From Lotus japonicus (lineage: Eukaryota; Streptophyta; Magnoliopsida; Fabales; Fabaceae), in NCBI RefSeq assembly GCF_012489685.1, contig NC_080046.1, positions 38,465,176 through 38,529,175 on the forward strand: a DNA stretch of 64,000 bases, read 5' to 3'. The notes under the pieces are model-generated. The model was not told the origin of the DNA. It made no database searches and saw nothing but the letters and a program-made list of their open reading frames with translations. Both the position numbers and the translations under genes were made by a program. Positions 46,602 through 55,628 of the stretch are shown here, piece after piece. The number at the start of each line of letters is the position of its first letter. Within the stretch, counting starts at the first letter, position 1.

Positions 46602-47726
46602 GGCTTAATTGTACTTTTAGTCCCTGATGTATCACCTTTGTGTGATTTTCGTCCTAGATCTTTAAAACGAGCGATTTTAATCCCAAATATTTTCATAATG
46701 TGCAATTTTGGTCCTTCCGTCTTTTCTCCGTTAATTGGAAACGGAAAAAGGTGACGTGGCGCCAGTAAAAATTAAAAACTTCTTCTTCTCCGTTCCTATA
46801 GTCCTAGCCTTCAATCTTCGCCCATTCCACCGCCAACAACCACCGCCGTCGGAATCCGCCTCCGAAGCTCCCCATCTCCTCTTTGAGTCTAGCTCTTCCT
46901 CCACCCCTCACAGCCACCACACCACCCTTCTTCTTTCTTTCTTTCTTTCGGCTTCTTCTTCTTTCTATCTCTCTCTTTTTATTCCCTCTTCCTCTTCTTT
47001 CTCTCTGTTTCGATTTCTTTTTTTTTCTTGGACTCAACATCAAACTGTGATTTGTAGAAGATTTCTCAGATTGTGTTTCTGGCTTTATTGGGTTCGATGT
47101 TTCTAGGTTTTTGGTTTGGGAAAAACATGAATTTGATTTTCTGGGATGAAGATGAAGTTTGGGTTTTTGGGGGTTCGATGTTTTTTGGTTTTGGGGGTTT
47201 GTTTTAGGTGTGCTTTAGATGATGATGATGGGAAGAAGATGAAGTCTGGGTTTTTTTCTGGGTTTTTTTCTTTCCTGGTTCTAGGTACGTAATTTGCTGG
47301 TTCTGGGTTTTTCCTTTGTTTCTATGTCTTTTCTGTGCAGCGTTTCTGGGTTTTATTTTTGTTTGCTGGTTCTTCTCGGTGGCATCTTCTTCTCTGGTTT
47401 TATGGGTTTCAGAGAAAGAGGAGGAGATGGTGGTGGGGTGGTGACATGGAGGAGGAGGAAGAAGAAGAAAGAAGAGGGCAGATGAAGAAGAAAGAAGAAA
47501 ATTATTTTTAAGAAACATTTTACTTTTTTATTTAATATTTTTTTAAAATTAATTAGAGGTGCCACATCATTTAAAAGGGCCACATCAGCTTTTTCCGTCT
47601 TCAATTGACGGCCAGACCAAAATTGCACATTATGTAAACGTTTGGGATTAAAATCGCTCGTTTTAAAGATCGGGGACGAAAATCGCACAAAGGTGATACA
47701 TCAGGGACCAAAAGTGCAAATAAGCC
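46602..47726. mobile_element. Mutator-like non-autonomous element (MULE-MITE), 1,125 bp
   Basis: Terminal inverted repeats of about 110 bp run from GGCTTAATTGTACTTTT (left) to the matching GGCTTATTTGCACTTTT (right, reversed), including TTTAAAACGAGCGATTTTAA in both. Perfect 9 bp duplications TTTCTTTTT flank it at 46593-46601 and 47727-47735, diagnostic of Mutator-type insertion. The interior is C/T-rich on one side (46800-47030) and G/T-rich on the other, with no transposase. The long frames there are compositional. Confidence 0.88.
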
Positions 47727-47939
47727 TTTCTTTTTCAATCTTTTAACTTCAATTCTTCTTCTTTTTTTTTTCTTTTTCTTCCCATTTAAGTAAGAAAATA
47801 ATACTAATACTAATAATACACTCATTTATATAAATACACAAAGCATAATTAACACATCGATCAACGCTTAATAGGGCTTATTGTCATTAAACCGATAAAT
47901 AATTAGTTAATTAATCGCATAAATTACCCGGGTCTTACA

Positions 47940-48332
47940 GTGGGCGAGGACACTGAGCTCCTAAGGAAAAAGTATCTGGTCTTACAGGTTGTAGCAGCAT
48001 ATAACGTCATCATAGGACGAAACACTTTGAATCACCTCCGTGCAGTGATATCAACGGCCCACATCGCGGTAAAATATCCACTACTCTGCGGAAGGATATG
48101 GAAAATAGCGGTAGATCAGAAGGGGGCGAAGAAATGCTACAGCAATTGCCTTAACTTGTATGGTAGAAAGGGAGCTAGCGACGGACACAGGTATCATGAG
48201 ATTAAGGTCGCTGAAGGCAGACAAGAGCGTCCGGCTACACAGAGCCAGAACGACACGGGCAAGCGAGAATGGCGGGTCGGCCAGAAAGTAAAAAGGTTGA
48301 AGAAAGAGGAAAGTCAGGGCGAGGGAGCCTAG
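47940..48332 (+). pseudogene. Tat-lineage protease, second part
   Basis: Continues the protease in frame across the solo LTR once one GTGGG copy is discounted. The motif AAYNVIIGRNTLNHLRAVISTAHIAVKYP matches the conserved C-terminal protease strand of gypsy elements (YN.I.GR..L), followed by DQKGAKKCYSNCLNL, typical of Tat elements. The remainder is Lys/Arg/Glu-rich linker and stops at 48332. Confidence 0.75.
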
Positions 48333-48770
48333 GAGATAGGGCGAAACGGACCCTATGTTCGTACTGATAATGAGCGGCGCCGGGAGAACTGGGACATGGA
48401 TGAAACCAGAAGGGGCGTACTGGCGATTGAACCTAGGCTCACCATCGAGCAAGAGGGGCGCCTGGATAAGTTGGTAGAAGACAACGTTGACCTCTTTTGC
48501 TGGGAGCAAAAGGAAGCAACTCCCTGGGGGTTACCCGCATTCAGCAAACCTCCACGAAGGGAAAAGAGAGAGGCAGAAGGAAAGGGTAACCGGTCACAGT
48601 GCCGACAGGATAAGAGGAAATGCGAGCAGCTAGGAGTTGAGAGTAGGAGGCCAACGAAGTCAGCCCGTTGCACCGATCGGGAGGGTGAACAAGGAAGAGT
48701 CCCTTTTTACTACAGGGTTGTCGAACGGGGCGACGAGGATGGAGTGCTGGGCGTGATACTCTGATCAAGG
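48333..48770 (+). pseudogene. Tat-lineage pol: region leading into reverse transcriptase, truncated
   Basis: The frame 48396-48764 reads ETRRGVLAIEPRLTIEQEGR and LVEDNVDLFCWEQKEATPW. This matches the segment before the RT core in gypsy pol (a ...DLFAW-type motif preceding the palm). After about 48540 it becomes Arg/Lys/Glu-rich without RT motifs and ends. No RT palm, RNase H or integrase follows, so pol was deleted from here to the antisense ORFs. Confidence 0.55.
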
Positions 48771-49548
48771 GAGCCAGTCACTAAGCGGGAACATGACGAA
48801 GAAACAACTGAAAAGCTAGGACAAAAAATAAAGATGCATTCTTTTTCTCCGTCACGAGAGTTTTTTAACGAGGCATCCCTCGATGTAAAGTTTTCTACAA
48901 ATCAAATACAAAAGGATATTCTCAGCAATACTCCTAACAATTAAACTGAGACGACAGCCTGGTGGGAAAAATTCCCTGAAGGTGGCGATCCCAACACGAC
49001 CTTGATGTCTGGGGATCGCTCCGGAAAGTCCGGCGCTGACCGTAGCCACCCGTTGGCGACGTGTGCGGATAAGCTTCTTATCCAAAGAACCTCCCCGAAA
49101 TATGGGCGAGTCAAGTCTTCCCGAAACGCGGGCGAGCATTTTTAACTAGGCTAAAGTCTCGGGCAACCCATATGACCATTGGGCCCCGAGCAACTATAAG
49201 ACCCCGCCTAATAAGGCTGGTGGGGCCACACCTACTCTTACGGGAAATATGCGTCTGAACAAAAACCTCGGTCCAATACCGAGCGAAAGTCCTAGTTATA
49301 CATGGCACACTCTCAAAGCTACTCACGCAAAACTCGGAATCAAGTACTGAAAACACGTGCTAAACGGCGAAGAAACGAAAGATGAAATTCATAGCGGGCC
49401 TCCCGCCTCGCCCATTTATCTATTCACTCGCTTTCGTTTTTTCCGATTCATTATTTATCTGCTCACACATTCATACTAGCACACATCTAAGGGCATTCAT
49501 AAAAAAAAGCTCTTTTATTCATATCATTTGCATCAATTGCATTACATT
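48771..49548. other. Tat internal non-coding stretch after the pol deletion
   Basis: No protein-like frame on either strand. Moderately GC-rich, with repeated GGGCGAG motifs (around 49103 and 49128). Probably the spacer between pol and the antisense ORFs. Confidence 0.4.
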
Positions 49549-49938
49549 TTAAAACGGAGGATTTCTTCTCATAACCTTACATTGACGACGAAACTTTGTT
49601 TTCTCAAGCTCTAGACGGTTTTGTTTGTACTCCAATCGGACCAAGTTCTGGAGAACCTCCTGCCTCTTAGGGCTCTCCGCCATGGCTTCCAGCGAAGCCT
49701 CCACCGCTCGAATAGCGGCATAATTGTCCAGATCCCGCTGGAACAGATCCTGAAGCTCCTCCATAAACACGAGGAATCCTATGAGTTTGATGTCCATCTC
49801 TGGGTTTAGGCCCATGCCTAGCAACTGATTGGTTATTTGATAGAGGCTCAAATTCTCCGGATGTCTAACGTTGATAAAAAGATCCTCGTCAAAGGCTTTC
49901 TTCGTCAGCTCACTGATCCAACTTTTGAAGGATGCCAT
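49549..49938 (-). CDS. Antisense extra ORF 2 of Tat element (129 aa)
   Basis: Begins MASFKSWISELTKKAFDEDLF and ends CKVMRRNPPF, uninterrupted. It is predicted largely helical, with Glu/Leu-rich stretches (VEASLEAMAESPKRQEVL, KQNRLELEKTKF). No known domain is recognised. It lies on the strand opposite to gag-pol, downstream of the larger antisense gene, with a 5' region of about 470 bp separating them. Short helical extra ORFs of this type occur in legume Tat elements to my general knowledge. Function unknown. It may be a third transcription unit or a 3' exon of the larger gene. Confidence 0.55.
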   Translation of the reverse strand: MASFKSWISELTKKAFDEDLFINVRHPENLSLYQITNQLLGMGLNPEMDIKLIGFLVFMEELQDLFQRDLDNYAAIRAVEASLEAMAESPKRQEVLQNLVRLEYKQNRLELEKTKFRRQCKVMRRNPPF

Positions 49939-50416
49939 TGTGATGTTTGAATTCAGAAGCAGAATGAGATGTGAAGATTGTTATGGGTTAACTGCCATTT
50001 ATACACTAAGTTCAGTTTTCAGGAGTTATTACCAAAGCGGTTTCTCGAGTAGTTTTCCTTGAAAGATGAGGCAAATCGTAGTAAAGTCATAAGTGCTCCT
50101 GGCCGGTGGTCAACGATAAACCTCCGTTGAAGTTTGGGAGAAAAGCACTCAAGGGGCGGGGGTTGGGACACTATAGGAAGGGTGACTCGCGTGACTCACA
50201 GTCTAAGAGTTTCCTCAGTATGATACGTGCGCCCAAGGCTCATAATGGGTACGACGTTGGTGGTGAAGCAAGGCCTAAGCTCGATTGAAGTCAAAAAAAA
50301 AAGGAGGGGGGAAAAGAGAAACATAGCAAGGCAAAACACAAAGGGAAGTTGGAATTTTCATTAAAAGATAACAGGAAAATAGATCATTGTTACAAGATCG
50401 ACTTAAAAAAAAACCG
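49939..50416. other. Spacer between the two antisense ORFs
   Basis: Contains a plausible promoter-distance region for the 129-codon minus-strand ORF, but no clear TATA box. The purine-rich run AAAAAAAAAAGGAGGGGGG (about 50293-50311) looks like a polypurine tract, though it is about 2.9 kb from the 3' LTR. Confidence 0.3.
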
Positions 50417-52421
50417 CTAACATTCTTCATTTCCCTCTACATCTTCTTCATTCAGGAAACGCTCGGTGACAAAGCCTGGAGGATTGTCGGGACCGACCAC
50501 TCCGGCGGGAGTCACCTTCTTGAATGCTCCCATCTGCCTGAGATCAATTTGGGGGTGGAGGCGTTGAGCTTGGGTTTTGGCGAGAAAGAATACACGACCA
50601 CACTCGAAGACAGCAGCGGCAATGGCATCTGACCTCATCTTCTCTTCTAAGACCTTCGCGTCAGACTAGGCCTGGGCCTTGGCTGCAGACAGAGCCTCAT
50701 TTTTCTTCGCCAGTTCGGCACGGAGGGTTTCAAGTTCCTCGCTCATTGAAGAAATGACTTGATCCTTGGAGGCCACCAAATCTTCCTTCGCGTCGGACTC
50801 CAACTTCGCCTCCTGCTGGAGTTTTGTAAGGGCCCCTTCCAGTTCCGAAATCTTCTTGTCTCGACACTCCAAGCTAACCTCAGCACAGTTAGTCTGCTCA
50901 GCCAGTTCTTTGGAAAACGAGGTTTCTTTGGCATTTAGCTGGGCAAGGAGCGCTTTGCGCTCCTCAACGAATTCAGCATTGAGGGCGCAGAGACAATGAA
51001 AAGCATGGAGCATTGTCGCCAACGCGCTTTCTGAAACTCTATCCAATCCTAGGCGGACCGCTTGTAGCAATGAAAAGCATGGCGCATTGTCGCCAACGCG
51101 CTTTCTGAAACTCTGTCCAAACCCTGCAGTTTGACCACATCATCCATCCTCACAACTTGCGATGGCGTCAAAGATAAGGAATATGGAAATTCCTGGTTTG
51201 CAGAACCCGAGGGCGGGGCGGGATTACGACTCGACAGCGGTACACTGACAGGTGGCATTAAGTTTTGACCAGGAGATGGCGGGATAACCTTCGTACCAGG
51301 GGAAGATCTATCAACGAGATCGCCCCGGGTGTTGGGCGAAGAAACGAGAGTCACCTTTGGAGGTCCGCCGGGCTGGTTCACCTCGGAAGTCTCCACAGAC
51401 TCATAGAAAGCTGTGGAGGTAGCAGGAGTACTCTCCCCGTCAGGGGGTGATGCGACAGCAACGAGGGGCGGTTTCTTGGGGGAAGGGCGAGGGATCTCCT
51501 CACCGGGAGACCGTTTCCCACTCAACTGGACCTTCGACAAGGACGTCTTGTCGCCCTTCAGATTAACCTGAGAAGGAAATGAGATTTTTCTTTTCGTCCC
51601 AAAGGCGTCTAGAAGATCTTCACTGGCGTGGCGCATTTTTCCTGAAGCAAAGAACAGCAAGGATGAGTTAATAGGAAATATGAAATACGAAGTAAACAAG
51701 GGAAAAATTTACCAATCACATGAGCGCAGTCTAAAACAGGGAGTCTAGCCAGGAAGCTGATGACAACTTTGTCCTCGGGGGTTAGGGAATCCTCAGGTGG
51801 GTCAACTACCTGGAGCACTTCTTGGGTCCAGTAGAGGGGGAATCGGGCGGTGCCGTCCCTCTGGGTAAAAACCTCGAGATACTTATGGGACACCACGACC
51901 CTGAAGTACTTTCGGGCCAGATCAACGGTGATGTTGGACCAAAAAGGGTTGAAGCGCTGACGTCCGGGTCTAGCTTCTAGGGAGACCCAGCTGCGTGGCG
52001 GCGATAGCTGGGAGGACACGCGATAGAAATAGAAGAAGTGGGAGGGTTCAGGCTCTTGCTGGGTCGCGTCGCAGATGATTTCGAAGCATCGCAGAAAGGC
52101 CCAACTGTTGGGGTGAAGTTGACTGGGAGCGACATTGATACTATGGAGCACGGAGCAGACAAAACCCATCGGATTCCGAAGAAATTTCACAAATGGATGA
52201 CAACTCCTCCAAACTAGACGGTTGTTAGGCATCGTCCCGGCGGGAAGGGCTCTTACTGCGGGAATTGGCAAGGACTCCCAGGTCCTCGTTCGGAAAGCAA
52301 CAATGTTTTTTTTTCTCGAGCGGAGCTCCTGGGGGGGGGGGTCAACAGGAGGAACACACCGTAAAGGGGTTGCGACGGTGACGTTGCGATTGGAGTTTCT
52401 GGTTTGGCGTTTCGATGTCAT
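50417..52421 (-). pseudogene. Antisense extra ORF 1 of Tat element ('putative gypsy type transposon' protein), with one intron
   Basis: Exon 1 (52421-51713) encodes MTSKRQTRNSNRNVTVATP and then a domain resembling Pfam Transposase_28 (PF04195): FVKFLRNPMGFVCSVL, QLHPNSWAFLRCFEIIC, SHFFYFYRV. A 71 bp intron (51712-51642; GTAAAT donor, CTTCAG acceptor) leads to exon 2. Exon 2 begins KMRHASEDLLDAFG and passes through a Pro/Ser-rich linker to a coiled coil (KELAEQTNCAEVSLE, ISELEGALTKLQQEAK) and a C-terminal part ending EDVEGNEEC at 50417. A 74 bp tandem duplication near 50994-51120 shifts the frame, and a TAG lies at 50666-50668. Antisense extra ORFs are documented in Tat-lineage elements. Their role is unknown. 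Confidence 0.7.
50994..51141 (-). repeat. 74 bp tandem duplication in antisense ORF 1
   Basis: CAATGAAAAGCATGG recurs at 50994 and 51068 with the following 50 bases nearly identical. Both copies read GLDRVSESALATM on the minus strand. Seventy-four is not a multiple of three, so the duplication breaks the frame between the linker and the coiled coil. Confidence 0.88.
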
Positions 52422-53188
52422 TTCGAAAAGGGGATAGAAAGTAAAAGGTTATTTTGACGCTGGGAAAGCTCGCCGGAAAAGAGGGCAGCGCGTGGGAAGC
52501 TGTGAAGGCAGAGGCAATGATCTATGAAAGGGGGCTCGCGCGTGAAAGAGGAGGCAAAAGGTCGTGGTCATGAAAGGATTAAAGGGTGAGGGGAACAACG
52601 TCTTTATAAGCAGGGAATGATGATTGAGGGGAAACGTGTGAAGGGAAGTTGGGTGCAGTTGTTGGGAAATGTGGAGGAAAGGTGGGAGATCGTGTCCTAT
52701 ATTGGAGGAAAATGATTGCAGTTGCGAGATTTCGGGAAGTGGGAATGACACAGTAAGTGGAAAACTGCAGCGGTTGAAGACAATTGGTCCAGTATCCAAA
52801 CTGACAGGCTTTATGGGGATTCGAGGGGACGCTTTGGTAGGACAGTTGAGATTTTGTAGACCTCGACTGCCACGTGTCATAGGCCCTATGCTCATCAGAA
52901 TATCACAAGTCAGAGTACGCACGTAACTGTGACAGGGCAAGCAAACCAGGTGCCATCGCCACAAGCCCACTTGTGGACTGAAGTCGCCAGGGGAACATAG
53001 CAAGAAGTTCAAAATGTTAATTTTTTTTAAAAAAAAAAGCTTTAATCACCAAGCAATGTTGGCAGTTGTTCTTTGTTGTTAGACCTTAAGTTTTAGCATT
53101 AATTAGCTTCTCATGGCCGTCGCCTTAGTTCTTCTACTTAAAGATACACTTAGCTCTCATGCTTCGAGCTCGGTGTCTTGTGGACTTG
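52422..53188. other. Tat 3' internal non-coding region, likely promoter side of antisense ORF 1
   Basis: No convincing protein frame. On the minus strand this is upstream of the antisense start at 52421 and should hold its promoter and leader. A candidate TATA is TTATAAAGACG on the minus strand at about 52600-52610. An A/T run (53018-53040) precedes the last 150 bp before the 3' LTR. Confidence 0.35.
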
Positions 53189-53508
53189 TGGACTGGGCGA
53201 GACCCCAGGGTCCCTCGCCCAGGAGCGCCAGCTTAAAGCGACGAGCTGACCAGGGATTTGGGCCTCCTCCCAGAGGCCCAACCGGCCCATTAGGAAGGGT
53301 TAGGGGCGCCAAGCCCAACTCCACATCTATAAAAAGGGAATGAACACCAATTGTAAAGGGCTCTTAGCTCATTTGAGAAATAACAAGATTGAAATTCAAT
53401 TACTTTCTCTCTCTAAAGCGGTTACGCTCTCATTCTCTCTAGGAATCTCACATCGCATTCCTTACACTCTAGGTACTATACCTCATCTCAATGTTCATGG
53501 ATAGAACA
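53189..53508 (+). repeat. 3' LTR of Tat element (320 bp)
   Basis: Uninterrupted. Begins TGGACTGGGCGAGACCCC, ends GGATAGAACA, with a TATA-like box TATAAAAA at 53328-53335. It differs from the split 5' LTR by roughly a dozen bases, so the insertion is not very recent. Confidence 0.92.
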
Positions 53509-54439
53509 ATAATGTTCTGTGTGTTGTGTTTGGTAACTCCAAATCATTAGAACAGAACCATGATTTTAATTACATATATAACCCGTATTTAATATTTGAT
53601 TGAAGATAAAAAAAATTGAATTCAATTGAATATTATGCATAAAACCGTTTGTTATTGCTTATTTCATGAAATAATCACTTATTTCTTTAAAATATCATTT
53701 ATATATTACTTAAGTTGTTTTAGTATGTTTTTGAAAAAAACCAGAAACCTGATTGTTAATTTAAGCTATTTCAAGTGCGTTTGTTTGATTTAAAAATAAT
53801 GATTTTTAATTCTATAAAAAAATTAATGTTTAGAGATTTTGAGAAAAGCATAAGTTGATTCGTGTTTGGATATTCTAATTAAAATCACTTTATTTTATCT
53901 CCTCTCATCTATCATAATAGATTTTCATGATAAGGTAAAACAACTTTTCCATATAATTTTTTTTCAGCTTCTGAAAATAAACATAAAAGTGATTTTTTGA
54001 TTTAAAAAGTGATTTTTTAAATTAAAAAAATGACTTTTCTAAAATAAGTTGAATCAAATGCAGTCTAGTTGGCTCGTTTATCATTACTTGAAAAAAAGTG
54101 ATTTTGCTTTTGAAAATTAATTGATTCTATTTTAAGTGAATTTTTTAAAAAATAATTGATTCTATTTTATATAATAAGTGCTTTTCAATCTAGAAGTGAT
54201 TTTAAACTGCTTTGATACAAAAGATTTAAAATATAAATTAGGGGTCTTTTTTGCGTGTAAAAGTTTTAAGAGAGTGTTCAGTTCCGTTCCCTTCCGTTCC
54301 ACCATTTTCCAGGGAACCAAAGTGTTTCGTTCCTGGAGGCTTTTGTCCCGTTCCGTTCCATCTTAAAAACATAACAAACACAAAACGAAACACATATATC
54401 ATGTTCCGTTCCCTTCCCACTTCTCTACCAAATGCTATC
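53509..54439. other. Right part of the PIF/Harbinger-like host element
   Basis: AT-rich with repeated AAAGTGATTTT-type motifs (about 53800-54210), then GTTCCGTTCC-rich sequence up to the terminal CTACCAAATGCTATC. No coding frame. Confidence 0.5.
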
Positions 54440-54530
54440 TTAGAAAGCTAATAAAAAAACAGATAGTTTAAGGCTAATACAAAGAATGACAAGAAATACA
54501 TCCATGTACCCAGGTTAGCCCCTATTATTT

Positions 54531-54713
54531 CCATTTTAAGTCAAAGCTTTCCATTGCTTTATAGTCGTCCAAGTCTTGCTGCTATCCCACATTTCCATAT
54601 AGCACCTGAGTACCATTCTTTATCCATTAAAAGTGTTCGGCAAGATCATCACCTATGAGCTGAAAATATATAAAGCGTCCACCTTCGTTCAAAATGTGAC
54701 CATCATTGTTATC
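54531..54713 (-). pseudogene. Possible exon relic, unidentified
   Basis: One minus-strand frame reads DNNDGHILNEGGRFIYF, then QLIGDDLAEHF, stop, WIKNGTQVLYGNVG, stop, and QQDLDDYKAMESFDLKW. The composition is protein-like, but two stops fall within 61 codons and I do not recognise the family. It is the only protein-like segment in the spacer and may be a relic of a host gene or transposon. Confidence 0.2.
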
Positions 54714-55325
54714 CTACATGATGACCTCCTATGAGTTCACAACCCTGCAATACATATCCATGGCTCCCTATCTCAATCATAAAATGTGAACTTAAAATTC
54801 TGCATCAAAAATTTAACCCAAACATTTAGGCATGATAGTATTAGATCGATTTATAATATGAGGCATGTTAAAAATTTAATTTCTATACACACTTTCATAC
54901 ATTATATAATTTATTATATTGTTTGAATTGATACAATTACTAGTATTTTTGATTCGTGCATTGCACGGGGGATTCTTTTTAATTTTGTATTGTATTTTTT
55001 ATGATTTTTTTTAAAAATTATTTATTCGTATGAAAAATGAGTATAAACAATATTTTTTTTATAATTAGATTTTTATCAAAGTGTTAATTTATGCTTTTGA
55101 TTGTATATTTTTTGTCATAGGTTTTTTATGAGTGTATTTTTTTTTGTGCCGTTTGTCCTTATTTATATAATTGATGCTTTTGATTTATTCTTTTAATATA
55201 ACAATTTATTGTACTTTATAGATAGAAGTGATCTTTTTTTTAAAGATCTTATTTAATATTAAGATTGTATTTTTAAGTTTCATAACTCATATCAAATAAA
55301 TAATATTAAATTTATTTAAAATAAC
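54714..55325. other. AT-rich spacer with GTGCATTGCAC motif
   Basis: No frame of note. A near-palindrome CGTGCATTGCACG at 54955-54967, followed by GGGG, stands out in otherwise AT-rich DNA and resembles the ends of some plant non-autonomous DNA elements. Confidence 0.3.
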
Positions 55326-55623
55326 TGTTCTGGACCTAGATCTCACATGAAGAAGAGACCTTATCCAAAACCCTAGCAGACAAAGCTAAGTGAAGATAAG
55401 AGTGTAATATATTAATGAAAAGATCCCTTTTACAATGAGTGACCTCCCCTTTTATAGTGGGGTGGTCTAAAATCCTAATGCTAGCTTAATTTGGCCTTTG
55501 GGCCCCATAAATCCTCGGCCCAGAGAGTTGGTCGCCCTAAAGAGGCCTCGCCTAGCCGTCCTATAGCCACACCAAGCTCTAACTTTGGGCGGGTCCTATC
55601 ATGATCAGGTCCCGCCCAGTCCA
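55326..55623 (-). mobile_element. Solo LTR of a Tat-like gypsy element, 298 bp
   Basis: On the minus strand it begins TGGACTGGGCGGGACC, has a TATA box (CTATAAAAGGGG) and ends GTCCAGAACA, the same layout as the Tat LTRs at 37435 and 53189 but diverged. Flanks ATAAC (55321-55325) and ATAAT (55624-55628) match at four of five. There is no internal sequence. Confidence 0.75.
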
Positions 55624-55628
55624 ATAAT

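Larger units (their letters stand above)
43409..47939 (-). mobile_element. Solo LTR of a Ty3/gypsy element inside the Tat protease gene
   Basis: The plus-strand ends are TGTAACGCCCCG and GGGTCTTACA, which are LTR-type TG...CA ends similar to but distinct from the array LTRs. Perfect 5 bp duplications GTGGG flank it (43404-43408 and 47940-47944). No internal region, primer site or polypurine tract is present, so it is a solo LTR left by LTR-LTR recombination. Three later insertions (44514-44913, 45710-46516, 46602-47726) account for about half its 4,531 bp. The orientation is minus, judged from the TGTAAGACCCGGG start. Confidence 0.88.
37435..53508 (+). mobile_element. Tat/Ogre-lineage Ty3/gypsy retrotransposon, pol-deleted, with antisense extra ORFs
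   Basis: LTRs of about 320 bp (37435-41408, interrupted by CACTA; and 53189-53508) begin TGGACTRGGCGAGACC and end GGATAGAACA. The primer site TGGCGTCATCTGTGGGGA follows the 5' LTR. Internal order: gag, protease (split by a solo LTR), the first part of RT, then non-coding DNA and two ORFs on the opposite strand before the 3' LTR. Extra ORFs between pol and the 3' LTR are known for the Tat lineage. Flanks GTAAT (37430-37434) and ATAAT (53509-53513) match at four of five bases. RT core, RNase H and integrase are missing. Confidence 0.85.
37358..54439. mobile_element. PIF/Harbinger-like non-autonomous element (about 1 kb) carrying the nested Tat element
   Basis: The left terminus is GGTAGCGTTTGGTGATGG. 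The reverse complement of the right terminus is GATAGCATTTGGTAGAG. TTA repeats directly flank both ends (37355-37357 and 54440-54442). Without the nested Tat element the element is about 77 + 930 bp. Both its ends contain many GAACAGAAC/GTTCCGTTCC motifs, and the middle is AT-rich with repeated AGTGATTTT. No transposase frame is present. The 3 bp TWA duplication points to PIF/Harbinger. Confidence 0.65.

Noticed and set aside
46735..47106. 123-codon Ser/Phe-rich frame inside the Mutator-like MITE
   Set aside because: Low-complexity CT-rich DNA gives open frames on several strands. There is no domain, and it runs into the terminal inverted repeat context.
43409..47939. A full gypsy element instead of a solo LTR
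   Set aside because: One TG...CA unit is bounded by a perfect GTGGG duplication, with no primer site, polypurine tract or second LTR. The inner inserts each have their own termini and duplications.
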